Positions 22,059 through 34,539 of a stretch of 64,000 nucleotides of DNA are shown one piece after another. Source of the DNA: Paratinospora sagittata (lineage: Eukaryota; Streptophyta; Magnoliopsida; Ranunculales; Menispermaceae). Made by a program: the position numbers and the translations under genes. The notes below the pieces were generated by a model, which had not been told where the DNA came from, did no database searches, and saw only the letters and a program-made list of their open reading frames with translations. Positions within the stretch are counted from its first letter, which is position 1, and each line of letters opens with the position of its first letter. Location: positions 13,188,539 to 13,252,538 of the forward strand of contig CM069598.1 of the NCBI GenBank assembly GCA_035771175.1, in the 5' to 3' direction.

Positions 22059-25000
22059 TGCAAGCATGCAATTAATTAATTAATTAATTAATTGGTAATT
22101 GGTAATTAGTGCAAGATTTTGATAAATCAAATTTTTTGATGTCACGCTCACGCTGTCACGCGCCAATCATCATTTTCTCTACCAATATTATTATTATTAT
22201 AAATAATAAATAATATTATGGATGTTACATAAGTGCTTATCGCAGTTCGGTAGACCAATTTAAAAAAAAAAAAAAAAAAAAAAAAATCCTTTTACAATTG
22301 TCAATTTGAGTCAGGAACCGTTACATATAACATGTACATGTTTTTGCTTAATAGTATACACCCGACTGTTATCTCGGAAAGCTTTTTTTTCTTTTTTTTT
22401 GTTATAATTGTGAAAGTTTAATTTAACCAAGATATGATTTTGACTTCATAAATGTCAAAAAAAGAAGGGTGTACCAAAGTTAAAATATTATTTCAGAAAA
22501 GGCCGGCGGATTAGGTTTATTTTTTATTTATTTATTTATTTATTTATTTATATTTAAGATGATAGGAAAGTTGTTGAAAGTCAAAGATTATCGTGGATTA
22601 GAAAAGGCAAGGTGGAGTTGGGTAGCAGTCCAACTAGGGTTACTACACGATCAGCCTTATAAAATGATTCCCCGGCGTCTATTTATTTTGTAAAGAATAA
22701 CTCAACTTGACTACGTCCAAAAAAAAAAAAAAAACAGTGTCTAGTTTCTAGAAGATCAGCTGTTTCTATAAGCTGTTTTAGTAAAAAAAAATAAAATAAT
22801 GTTTTTAAAAAAGTTCTCCGAACGGGCTTAATACTATATTTAATTTGTAATTCGAATATAATTTTTATATTTAAAATTTTAAAACAAAAAAAAATGCATT
22901 TAGAGTTAATAAAAAAAATATTTTGTTTTTAAAAAATAATAAAAATACTATTTTTTAAATTGTCACTTTTAAGAGTTATATTCTAATTTTTAGATCACCA
23001 ATTAAACATAACTTAAGTTTTTTCTTAACTAAATAAGATTGATTATGTAAATCTATGTTTTTTACTTCATCTTATTAATCGTATTAAGGATTAAGTCGCG
23101 ACCCTAAGTATTTTGAAAAGAATATTTCAATAAAAAAAAAGCTGTTGGGCTACGTGGCATTGAATAAAAAAGACGGCACAAGCAACGACTTCAACGCAAA
23201 AAATTAAAAGGATAAAAATAATAATAATGCACCTTAATTAAGTTATAATTCTAAATATATATATATAGATTCCAATTAAGTTGGCTACGAGGACAAGACT
23301 GACTTAATATTAACACGTAATGCTTACAACTTACTGAACTCAGCGGGGCCAAAACATAGATTTGTTCCAAGAGATGTTCAATCTATGTGTGTTTTATAGA
23401 GAAAAGATCTCAGTGAGAGATAAAGACAGGCTTTTTGTTATTTTTAAAAAACTTGGCTTCATAAATAAATAAGTGTAAGGTTGTGGAGAGAAAATAATTA
23501 CTGTTAGGGGGGGGAAGGGTGAGAGAAGATGGGAAAGCACATGGAAACACTGTAATTGTCGGGTGTGTGAAGGGAAATAATGTGGTCTCCAATGGGGTCT
23601 GGTAACAATGCGTTCCTTTGAAGCATGCTTACTTTTTTTAAAATTTTTCCAATCTCCCTCACGGCTTAATAATACATATTGATGGATGAATTAATCATCC
23701 ACCTTTATTTATTAAATTAAAATTTCCCATCTTCTTAACTTTATAATCATGACTTATATATAATCGGTAACATCAAATATTAATCTATATATGCCAATTC
23801 TTTATATATAACAAAATCATCTTAAATTTTTTAACACTTTCTAACTTTTAGTGTATTGTTTGTGTGTCACAAGATGAATAAGCAAATTCCAAAGGTCACT
23901 GTACTTGTTGTTAGAAACCACTTCATTCGAAATCCAGCCTCATTTTGTTCATAGCCAAACATATAAAGAGAATAGACGAACAATAGAGAACATACAAATA
24001 TAAATAACGAACACTTCAAATTAAAATTTCTTACAAAATTAAGGTTATGATATTACGTTAAAAACTACTTAAATTGAAAGTTATAATTAATAAATGTAGG
24101 CTCAACAATACACAATAAGCTATTATTTACTCTCTCTCATTTGCAACCTCATTCTGCACATAAAAACACCAATATTACACATAAGAAATATACAAATGCA
24201 ATACAATAAAACTTAAACATAAAACCTCTTACAAAATTAAGATTCTATCACCTAGAAACTATAGTTAATAGGTGGAGATTTTTTTAATTTTTTTTTTAAA
24301 TACTCACTCATGAGCGCCATACACATACACACATATATATATATAGAGAGAGATTTTGTTGGTGACGCTAAAAAATGAGTAGTCACTGTGGGATAATAGG
24401 TGGAGATTTTGACAAAGTATATCAAGTTATTATTAATACTTGATATTATTACATAAAAAAAATGAGAAGTGCTATTCATATGCATTTTCACCATTAATTT
24501 TTGCCACACTGCCGATTAGGTACATTATATGTCTTTGAATCGCGTATTAGTAAATGCATAATTCAAGATACTATACATAGAGTTGTGTGCTAAAATATAT
24601 GCTCAAATCCTGCATATTTATCATTTTCCTAATTACATTATTTATTATGTAGCATATATTTATTATGTAGCATCTTAGAGTTAATTTATATAAATTAAGT
24701 TTTGTTTATTTAAGGATGTTGTAACCTTTCAAAACACCTAACTAGTATCTCCCGATTGCGTACGAACTTCCTTATCCTCAAGCACATAATTGTTTTTATA
24801 GAAATATATACAAATATGATTATATACGTAACCCAAAAGTCTTCAGAAGAACTTGGATATTGAAAGTATTACGTAATATACAATTAAATTACTTACTTTA
24901 TTAAGATAAATATCTTTTGTCAAATCGAGTTATCTGGGCATTTGACCTAAGGCTCCGTGTAACTCTCTTGACTAAATGGAATGTGGCCTGACTTGATAAA

Positions 25001-25988
25001 ATGAACTCTGCAAAGTGGGCCTACTTGCCTTTCAAATTATTGAATATATGTTTGATTAATAAAACTTCAGATCTGGTTCATTGTGACGCAGAGTTTACGT
25101 AGGGATGAGAGAAGAAATTTTATCTATTAATCTTGCGATTGGAGTGAGACGATATTCGAGAAAATAATGATCATTGATGTTGATCTCACATCCCAAACCC
25201 AATTTCTAGAAGACTTAGAATCCATATATGACGCGTAAAGTGTGAAATCTAATTGCTTGAGAACATGAACGCTGATGTGCTCTGTTTTGACATTTCTGGA
25301 GTTTGTTGCGTTCGTGTGATCATCTGTTTAATATTTTTGAAATTTCTTTTCCCTTGGTAGGTGGGTGTAAGTTTTACTGTTTCAATACTAAAAATATGGT
25401 TGGGTCTATTTTTTAATAACATCTGTTAGATATTAAGTATGCTACGTAATACACGTGCATTCTTAAAATATTTTAAAGGACTGGATGTCAACATTAAAAA
25501 ATGATATTGATACTCAATACGCGTAAATCATTTTTCTTTGAAAAAAAATCAAATCTTATTAATTGAGGCTCAATTAATTAAATTTAATTAATTGGAATTA
25601 TTGGAGCGTGTTTTATAAAATATGATTTCTACGTTTCATTGGACTAGACATGCACTAACTTATGATTAAACTAATTTTGAGTTTAAATCTCAAATAAAGC
25701 CCTAGCTACATATTCAATATGTGACAAACAAAACTCCAAGTTCTTAAGGCATACATGCGTATAACAAAATTCCATTCAAGCGTAAAATAAACCTAAGTGA
25801 TTTATCTTTTCTGGAGGGCAAGGCCCAAATGATTTTTTTTTTGTATGTGTGTGTGTGAATAACCCATTAACATTTTGTTTTAATTAGTTAAATGATAGTT
25901 AGTTAGAATATATTTGATAAATAAAACTTAAGATCTGGTAAAATTGCAAAGTTTTACTCGAACACAATTCATATCAGTTACCCAACAT
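22059..25988. other. Gene-free AT-rich region
   Basis: Holds an (ATTA)n run at 22071-22094, a poly-A run of about 25 bases near 22262-22286, a (TTTA)n run at about 22522-22552 and a TA/GA run near 24333-24352. Short ORFs at 23410-23592 and 24252-24509 (-) have no recognisable products. Confidence 0.5.
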
Positions 25989-26035
25989 TGTCAATGACAA
26001 CAAGTGTAAATTGTCAATGACAACAAGTGTAAATT
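25989..26035 (+). repeat. Tandem duplication of a 23-bp unit
   Basis: Two adjacent perfect copies of TTGTCAATGACAACAAGTGTAAA. Each copy contains the short palindrome TTGTCA/TGACAA. Confidence 0.9.
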
Positions 26036-27893
26036 GTACTTGTGTACAGTAAGTTTTGTGGCATTCTGATTCATGTGTAGTAGCCCTTAAAAACAGAGTT
26101 GAAGTCAGCGGGGGAAGGGGAGGAATATTGGTACGAAGGAAGGAATGGAATAATTGAGCTTGGAAATGATAACAACTTTATATAGAGAGGGCCCATGGGG
26201 CAGGGATGGGAGGAGGGGGACTCCTTTCGTTATCACAACAACAAGATAGCATCATTTATTAGAGATTGAGATTGAGATTGAGAGGAACTCTCGCTTTGTC
26301 TCCACGAAATTCTCTTTTTTCGTGGGAGCCGAAAGGGAGGCTGAAAGCCATCGCGTCCAAGTGGAGCAATATATTATTTTTTTTTAAAAATAAATGAATA
26401 TAGTCGACCCATAAAATTATTAAAAGACTTAAGTTGAATTGATTTTATATAATAATAATTTTATAAATATGGACAAAGCTCAGTAAAATCCCACGTATAC
26501 ACTTAAAAAGGATTGAACCCTCTCACTTGTTTGGAGGAGGCATTACTCACCGCCTCATCTACTAGAGGTGTTCCATTAGGGATTCATTCAAGAACTATTT
26601 TTAAAAATAAGTTTTCTTTTAAAAAAGATATTTTTAAATTTTAGTTTTAAAAAATAAGGAAAACAATTTTTTATTATATTTTTGTTTGACTTTATAAAAT
26701 ACTTTTTAAAATAAAAATATTTTTAAAGGTATTTGACTACATCGTAAAAAAAAAATATTTTCTTACTCTTTTAGGAGAAGCTAAGTAAAACCACATTTTT
26801 CTATATTTTGGCAAACGTTGTACCAAATAGAACCTTTATAATTTAATAAACTTAAAAGTTATAAGAAAAAAATAAAATAAAAGATCAAACCAGTGTTCAA
26901 GAAATCTAAAAACAATTCAATTAAATGAGTTTTCTGGAAATCTTAATTTTAAAAACAGAAAGTTATTTCTAAGTTTATATTCAAATAAGCAAATATTGGC
27001 ACCACCTATCTTTAACAACCTTCCCTCGATCATTGCAATAACGTTGTGTTTAGCAGGTTATGTATTGCTTTCTTGCTTTTGGGGACATGCATTTACAACC
27101 TTTCATCACTCTTTCCGCCCTCCCCTTTTTTATATAATCCAAAGTGAAAGTGAATGAAATTGAATTGTCCCATGAACCAACGTAACCCTCCACCTAACTT
27201 CTCCTTTTGCCTCTCTTCTCTATGTAGTATGTTTAAATTTTATTGCTCTATCCCTAATGATCCAAAATACTATGGGTGCCATGCATTTAGTTGTTATTGC
27301 ATTGGTTGTTGTTGCTTTGATTAACCTTTTTTATCCTTATCACTTTGCAGTGATTTGTCATCTACCCCTTGTAGTATTTGCCGACATCTGGCAAATAAAC
27401 TTGAATTTTAAACTATGAAAAGTCTCTAGTTGAAGTTGGTGAGCAACAGTCCCTAAATGCTAGAGACGACATACTTTCTAAGAAATAATTTGTATTATGT
27501 AGGTAAGTAGGTCTTACTTGCTGAAGTTAGTGTTGTGTGGACTACGAGGCCCATTAGTAGTAGGAAACTACAAGAAACATAATATTATAATAATATTTAA
27601 AACAAACAATAAGAATCAATCTATATTTGCACCAGAAATTTTATCGTAGAAAACCTTATCAATGTAAGGAGTAAAAACCATGAGACTATAGTCCACCCAA
27701 AACGCTCTACTATCAATAAAATTGAGTACACAAATTATCTTAATCATATAGGGATAATACCAACAATAATCATCAAGTACTACGCACTTGGTGGTACAAA
27801 CATATGTAGTCAAACCAAGAAAAAAAAAATCTAACAACTTCAATCAATATTCGATTGTATCAGTCTGAGAATGAAGACTCCAATAAAAAAATT
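26036..27893. other. Gene-free AT-rich region
   Basis: Apart from a SINE-like block at 26400-26575 I see no element with clear ends. The tract at 26620-26780 is unusually rich in TTTTTAAAAA words, like decayed MITEs. A 75-codon ORF at 27616-27843 (-) has no recognisable product. Confidence 0.45.
26400..26575 (-). mobile_element. SINE-like repeat, minus strand
   Basis: The minus strand reads CTAGTAGATGAGGCGGTGAG followed by GAGGGTTCAATCC, fair matches to Pol III A and B boxes of a tRNA-derived SINE. No target duplication was found and the ends are approximate. Confidence 0.35.
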
Positions 27894-30543
27894 TGTCACA
27901 CTCCGACTTCAAAACTTAAATTTAAAGTAATAAGAATAAATATTTACTCTTATCACGAAAATAGCAAAAAGAAAATCGATGCGTGAATTGTATCCATCTA
28001 CCTTAACTCTAAAATTTTTACACAGGTAAAAATAAATTTAATAATATCATTTATATTCAAAATAAGGTTAATAGTTAAGATACACGAATACTCTTTTAAT
28101 TTCTATGCCACAGACTATAGATTCTCATTACCCAAATTGAATATTGAGTTATGAGGGTACTTGCCCTTGTCCATCCATTATGGATGCAACATTTTAAATA
28201 TATTCATCAAGTAGAATTAATAAGTTCAAGTCCAAGACATAAACATATAAAATAACCCATTAAATATTCAACGACCACTATAATGTTCCAAAAGCATTGA
28301 TTTCTAATACAACCCATTTAATTGATATAATCAATTATTAAATAATTACTCAGTCCTACTACCATAACGCTACTCAAGCCACTAACCCACCCCTACTACT
28401 GTGAGACACGTCAAGAACTTGCGACTCTATTCTTTAGTGTTCCTGCATGTGAAAAATAGGGGTGAGCTTGAAAGCCCAGTAGGTCATCTAAACCATTCAC
28501 AACATTTTATTATGATATATACATAAGAACATTACAAATAAGTTTCGCACATTAATCGTTGCAACATTTGATTGTTTGAGTTGAAAATTCCATCACGTTT
28601 CAAATTACGTACCTTTAGGAAATCCAGCCCCAGGTGGCACTACTCAAAAAAAATTAGTTGGCGATATTCATAATGAATAACTGCCCCATAATAATCATTG
28701 GCGATATTCATCAGAATAACTGCCCCAAAACGGTCATTGGCTATATTCCTTAGAATAACTGCTCCATATATGTTATTCTTATCTTAATTGTGTTTTTTAA
28801 TGATGTCACAGTATCACACATACAACATAAATATGATATATAACTTCTATTCACATGATATGTTCAAACTCCACAACACATGGTATCATATTACAATGTC
28901 AAATAACAATAGCATTCATGCATGAACTTTATTATAACAATTATGCTAATACTCTCGTCATATATCGATCTCATCATCAAACTTTAAAAAGTACACATGA
29001 ATTACGCACATCCAGCATCAACTTGGGACAACAAATCATACACATACACATATCATCATGGCCAACGATCATAATATGTATAATCATGTAAGACAAGCAT
29101 GCATAAACAATCTAATAATACTATAAATCTAATTAATTTAATGTCCCTATCTACATATCGAAATAAAAATATTGTAAATGCATAAAATCTTTCCTACCTA
29201 TTACACACAGTTTGTCGTTGTCCAAATTTCTTGGTGTGTAATGTATGTCCTTAACCTATACATACATATTACCTCTATGTTAGTATAAATATTCATAAAA
29301 ATAATTATGAATATATACATACATAAGACTAAAGTAATCATGTAGCATAAAGTTAACCTATTACCTTACATACAACATTAAAGTAATAATATAGCATAAG
29401 ATTATAATATGTTATAATATAATATTATATACATCTATATGGATGTATTTATGCGGGTACAATGTAATATTGTACAACAAAATAGCGTAATGTAATATAA
29501 TTATAATTTAATATAACTAATATACGATTTGATTTACATTAGATGATGCAGTATTGCGTATATAATATGTAATGTAGAATAGTGTGATGTGTTATAATTT
29601 CAGATGATTTAACTCATTCTTTTCTAATATCTAACACATGACATTGGCTTAATATCAAAGTAGCACGTGGGGGTATTTTCTCCCCATGAAACGGTGGTAA
29701 CAACAACGCCGTTCTGCTATTGCGGCTACTCTTTCTGGCATTTAGAATACAAAGAAAATGAGAAAGGAGCAGACGGTGAAGAAGAAGGAAAAGGAACAGA
29801 AGGGAAGGGAAGAAAGAGGCGTGATGGTGATAGCAACAGTGCCATTGCTGCTGCTGTAAGATCTAAAACAGGGCATTGATTTGATGAGCAAGAAGATGAA
29901 AATTACCTTGAGGTGGTTTCGGCTGAGGCGATCCTATATAGCGTCACTTGTTCCCTAGTTCTCTAGGTTGAGAATAGGATGGAGAGTGTGGGAGGCTGCT
30001 GTAGAGAATTAGGCATTATTTAAGTTAAGGTTTTCATTCATAGCTGCCATTTCCAACTCCAAAACATAGTAATCAATTGTAAACAAACTTACGGTGATAG
30101 GAGGAGTTTGCCGTGGGTGGTGTTTCGACGCTGCACTGACAGACGTCACTTTGTGTGCTCACGCTCTAAGGTTGAGAGTAGAATGAAGAAGATGGCGTTG
30201 AGTGTGACTGCTGGGAAAAGTTCCTCCTATTAATGTAATAGGATTAGGGTTTTGGGTAGTGATTTTGTTTCCAATATGCATCTTGCATAAAGGGAAATTT
30301 AGAGTAGATTAAGGAGTAATTTTTGGTTATTTCCAATAAAAGATGTTAGAGTTTTCGGTAGTGATTTGGTTTCCAATATTCATCTTGCATGAATGAAAAT
30401 TTAGAGTAGATTAAGGAGTAATTTTTGGTTATTTCTAATAAAAAGATTAGAGGATATTGTTGGAAAGGAAATGAGAGAAAAATATAAATTTTCACACATG
30501 TGACAAATCATTGGCCATTAATAGATCGTTTTGGGGTATTACA
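27894..30543 (-). mobile_element. Probable solo LTR of a gypsy-type element
   Basis: The + strand starts TGTCACACTCCGAC and ends GTTTTGGGGTATTACA, so the minus strand starts TGTAATACCCCAAAAC, a common plant gypsy LTR terminus. The landmark GGGGTGAGC...GCCCAGT near 28460-28480 also occurs in the Gypsy-A LTR (near 46590-46612), suggesting a related LTR. Inside are three diverged units (TTGGCGATATTCAT..AATAACTGCCCC) at about 28656-28775 and a 102-bp tandem duplication at about 30244-30447. The five bases on each side do not match, so the borders or the solo-LTR reading may be wrong. Confidence 0.4.
30244..30447. repeat. 102-bp tandem duplication
   Basis: Two diverged copies in tandem, beginning TTTTGGGTAGTGATTT and TTTTCGGTAGTGATTT. 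Both contain AGAGTAGATTAAGGAGTAAT. Confidence 0.8.
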
Positions 30544-32157
30544 AAACCAATCGTTCAAATTGAAGACCATAAGAGATGAATCTTCTGTCCAAATTTCAAG
30601 CCAATTGAACAAAAGATTGAAGAGATATCACTCCTTCATGAAAACAACCTAAATTTGTCACTTTTTTCTCTCTTATTCCAATCACATGTGATCAAGTGAT
30701 GATAACTCATTACTGACTTGTCCGATTAACAATCACAACGTTCAAAATGCAAGAATATGAGTATCGAACAATCTGACAAAGTTTTAATCCAATCAATGAC
30801 GAAAATAGGATATTGAGCAGTTTGATCAAAGCTGTGCAGGAACGACTATGATTCCGATCAGCCATGTTCGAACAGTGATAAATCACAAAATACAACTCCG
30901 ATTGAAAACTGACAGAAGGTTTATCTACCAAAGAAGAACAACCTCACCAAATTTGAGCTTGATCCTACCAGAGATCACAAAGATCTAGTGCTATGATGAA
31001 ACGCTAGCAGAATCCGTTTTTCTTCTCCTTTTAACATTTTTCTCTCCTCTTTTGCTCTCTAAAATGGCTACCCCACTCTCTCTATTGAAAAATAGGATCG
31101 GTTTTTTATACTCATTCACCAAAATAATTATTAGGTCCATAGGCTTGTTGGACTTGATGATAATGGGTCATCCTTCTATTGTAAAGGAAACTCAACCCAA
31201 CACTTAATGAAATTTAGAAATTTATTTATGTGGAATCATGTTTCCATGCTCACTTTAAGAGACACCCTTAATTAAAAAGATTGTTAAACCGATTTAAGAT
31301 ATGAACCTAAATATATATCTAAGTTGATGTGAGAATACACCACCGTACCACATCATCAGAGAAAAAAAAAAGAAAATGAAATACCTTTCACTCACCATGC
31401 ATCACATCAACATATATAATTTTTGAATTGTAAAAGCATTTCTCCAATTAAAAGTGAGCTCCACTTGGATTTCAAAATAGGTTAGTCTTGGAATTCCGTC
31501 TAAAAATTATTGAAGGTTTATAATTTATTTAGTTAATTACTTATTTTTTGATATAAATTCTTATAAAAAGGAAAAAAAAAACTATACAACAAGGAATATT
31601 ATTTGTATTATGGGTGGACGGACTTTGAGTGCAAATTTTAATGCCCACGTTTACAAAGTATCACTCATTGCTCATTGGGGTGAGAGCGTAAAGAATGCTA
31701 ATTAATAGTGAACTTTTATGTAGGCCCCCGTGGCCCGTGTGCCCAAGGTTCTTATACAATTAATTGAAACTTTAAAAAATTATTTAATCCCCCTCCTTTT
31801 TTTTCTTTTTATTCTTTTTTGATTATTGGTTTTCCTTGAGAGGTATTCTTCATCCATTTAGTAATGATTAATCCTTTCGGACTCGAGCTAAAATAAGCAT
31901 TTAGACTGGCCTCCCAACAGGGGTGGATAAAGGGGGCACGCTCAAACTCAAACTCAAGACTTGGACCTTAACCTCCACTTATATTCAGTTCCTTAACCAA
32001 CTAAGCTACCACATGTTATATTTCATTAAAAATTAATTAGTTGGCCACATCAACCCAGACTTTTAAGGGATCACTTGAAACATTCGAATTGCTTTCAACT
32101 AATCAACATATGGGTTGGGCTTGCGAGAAAGTTTTGTCCGTGTATAATGTTTTTGCT
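30544..32157. other. Intergenic sequence, probably decayed LTR-like DNA
   Basis: Wording such as CCAAATTTGAGCTTGATC near 30950 resembles the Gypsy-A LTR (near 48354-48370), so part of this stretch may be degraded LTR. No ends can be drawn. A possible minus-strand SINE lies at about 31920-32025: the minus strand reads GTGGTAGCTTAGTTGGTTAA and then CTTGAGTTTGAG. Confidence 0.35.
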
Positions 32158-32171
32158 AAATCTCCATTGTA

Positions 32172-32484
32172 TTTGCAATGAAGAGTTGGTGCAGTTAGTC
32201 GCTAACTCCATGGGCATTGCACAGGTCATGAGTTTAAGTTGCGAAAGGGTACCAGTTTTTTCAACCACGTATCGTGGCGGGCTCTGTACAAGTTCATAAA
32301 AAGCTACGTCAGCGTGGGGTAAGAGTTGCGCAGAAGGGACATATTTTCAAACTCGGCTTAGGCTGCTTTGTGTTGCTGTGTATTTATTGTAGTCTCATCC
32401 TATTGGTGTAGAGATCAGTGGGTTCAGGAACTGGGCCTGATACCCTCAAAGTAGAAATATTGTATGTTTATATCTTCTCTAAAA
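32172..32484 (+). mobile_element. SINE with a 14-bp target-site duplication
   Basis: A 313-bp insertion flanked by AAATCTCCATTGTA (32158-32171 and 32485-32498). It opens with GAGTTGGTGCAGTTAGTCGC and GTCATGAGTTTAAGTTGC, at the spacing of Pol III A and B boxes, and ends with a short A-rich tail. The long direct duplication is the signature of LINE-type insertion. A 74-codon ORF across it is not a gene. Confidence 0.7.
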
Positions 32485-33000
32485 AAATCTCCATTGTAGC
32501 TAAAATGACCAAAGTAAATTTGAAAAAAAAAATCATCATAAAGTAATAACACAAATAAAAACAAACCTTGAAAAACAAAGAAAAAAAAACCAATATAGAT
32601 CAAATTTGGCAAATCTAAACTTAGTCTTATGAACACTAATTTATGTAGGGTTCTATATTTTAACTCCAAACAACTCCTATCTTATTAATGTATTAATATT
32701 ATTTTTAAAAAGGTCAAATATGTCATAATTTTCATCCATGAAGGAAATAGGTTTTTGAACTTGCCAGAGCTCTTTATCTTCAATGAGACAATAATTATTT
32801 TTATTAATTTTTTTTTTTTATGTAAAAGGGTTGATCACAGTGAGGATGAAACTGTTTGCTCATATCTTATAATGTACTTCTAAGACATATCATTCAAACA
32901 AATGATATTGATTTTTCTGAATTAATTTCCATGATTCAAATATAACCCACTACTTTTTGAGAAAACTTAGGTCCAACCTTAGTAAAAAGTATAAATAAAC

Positions 33001-33230
33001 ACGGGACAAGATAACAAAGTGGTTAGAGCTCATATATAATACTTATAACTTATAAGAATGGAGTTCGAGTCTAGTTGTCAGGTAAAGTGAACGTGGCTTT
33101 TATCCGAAGAGAAATTTCTTGTGTCGCGGACTACGTAAAAAGGCACCTATGCACCCAATGAAGACTCCCCTTATTAGGGCTCCCCCATAAGAATTAGTCG
33201 GTGCCATAAGTTGGCCAAAAAAAAAAAAAA
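33001..33230 (+). mobile_element. SINE-like repeat with poly-A tail
   Basis: AAAGTGGTTAGAGCTC (A box) and GGAGTTCGAGTCT (B box) lie at tRNA-like spacing, followed by about 150 bases of non-tRNA sequence and a poly-A run at about 33217-33230. No clear duplication was found. Confidence 0.5.
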
Positions 33231-33237
33231 GTGTCAA

Positions 33238-33440
33238 TGAACCACTTGGTCTAATGGTTGGCATCCCATCCTCTTCACTGAAGGTGATGGATTCAACTCC
33301 CCTCGCTAATAAGTGTAATGGTAGTCAATGTAAATGTTAAATACATTTACCGTCCCTACATGGTATCACATGTGTCCCGTTGTTAAGCATATTTACTGTG
33401 GTCTTGACATCGTCCAACCACGTGTCGAAAAAAAAAAAAG
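33238..33440 (+). mobile_element. SINE-like repeat, second family
   Basis: CTTGGTCTAATGGTTGGCAT (A box) and GATGGATTCAACTCC (B box) are followed by a body ending in a poly-A run near 33427-33439. Adjacent to the previous SINE but different in sequence. Not a functional tRNA, because no cloverleaf forms. Confidence 0.45.
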
Positions 33441-33494
33441 ATTCCTTGGTAGCGAAAGGCAAGCCACGTATATTCAAGTTCATGTTTTTTCTTG

Positions 33495-34530
33495 GGGTCC
33501 GGCTATTTTCACCACCCTTTCTTATCTCTTCACCCACCTCCTTTAAAAATTAAAAAGACAAAAAAAACCTCATGTGAAGTTACAAAACAGGACAAATATT
33601 AAACCCTCTCACCTCTCTCTTCAACCACCTACTCTCTACTCTAAATCCTTCAACCCTTTAACTCTTATACTCTTTTTAATTTTCAATCTTGTCATTTTCT
33701 TCTATTTTTCGAATCAAAAGCATATATTTTTACCATTTTCACCCTTTTGAAGTGATTTTTTTTAAAACATACCCAAAATCGAAGAGAAAAAGGGGCGAAA
33801 ATAGGTTTTAAAACCCAGAAAATTTATCCTCAGATTGGGTGTGTCCAACCTGTGTAGGCGGAGAGAATGAAGTTTTTTTCGATCCTAACAGGTCGAAAGG
33901 TTGGACAAAAAAGAAAAATAAAAATAAAAAACCAAAAAATGCATTATTTGGCCCAATAGGGTCGGACACACCTCTTTATGTCCGACCTATCGTGGTCGGA
34001 CATAAAGAGAAATATCGGACCCTGGTAGGTCGGACGTTTGCGATTTTAACGCACAAAATGAGTTTCTGAAACTCATGTTCTCCGCCTCATTCCACCATTT
34101 ACACCCTTTTTTTACAAAAAAAAACATTCCAATCCAACAATGTAGCATTGAAATCAACTTAGAATATGTAAAAATTATAATTTAATTAAGGATTTGTGAT
34201 CAAAGATTGCAAATGAATCACTTTGAGTTCAAAGCTTTCAAAATTGAAATAACTCAATTTTTTCGCATGAATCACGTTGTTACTCACAAATCTTCTTAAC
34301 GGTGTTGTAACCCTTTGAATGATTGAAAAACTTGAAGAAATGGTGAAGAGAAGAGAAGAAAAGAAAAGAAATGAGAGATAGGGAAAGGGTTTAGGCCGTT
34401 AGGGTGAAAATGATAGAATGAGAATTCAGATTGGTGAAGAATAAGAAAATAATTGATTTTAATTTTTTATGTGATTAAAAAAAGTAAGTAGGCGATCAAA
34501 TAAAAAAATATAGGTGAAAATAGTCGACCC
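33495..34530. mobile_element. Non-autonomous Mutator-type (MULE) element
   Basis: 1,036 bp. Left end GGGTCCGGCTATTTTCACC and right end (inverted) GGGTCGACTATTTTCACC form imperfect terminal inverted repeats. TTTTTCTTG (9 bp) is duplicated at 33486-33494 and 34531-34539; a 9-bp duplication is diagnostic of the Mutator superfamily. The interior lacks a transposase. It includes repeated GGTCGGAC/GTCCGACC words and a perfect 15-bp hairpin (33972-33986 with 33995-34009). A 76-codon ORF at 33839-34069 is a by-product of this GC-rich core. Confidence 0.8.
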
Positions 34531-34539
34531 TTTTTCTTG

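Noticed and set aside
28638..28780. CACTACTCAAAAAAAA followed by subterminal repeats, resembling a CACTA transposon end
   Set aside because: No inverted partner terminus or 3-bp duplication was found. The repeats fit better as internal repeats of the probable solo LTR.
33238..33320. Possible tRNA gene
   Set aside because: A and B boxes are present, but no acceptor stem or full cloverleaf can be formed and a poly-A tail follows; better explained as a SINE.
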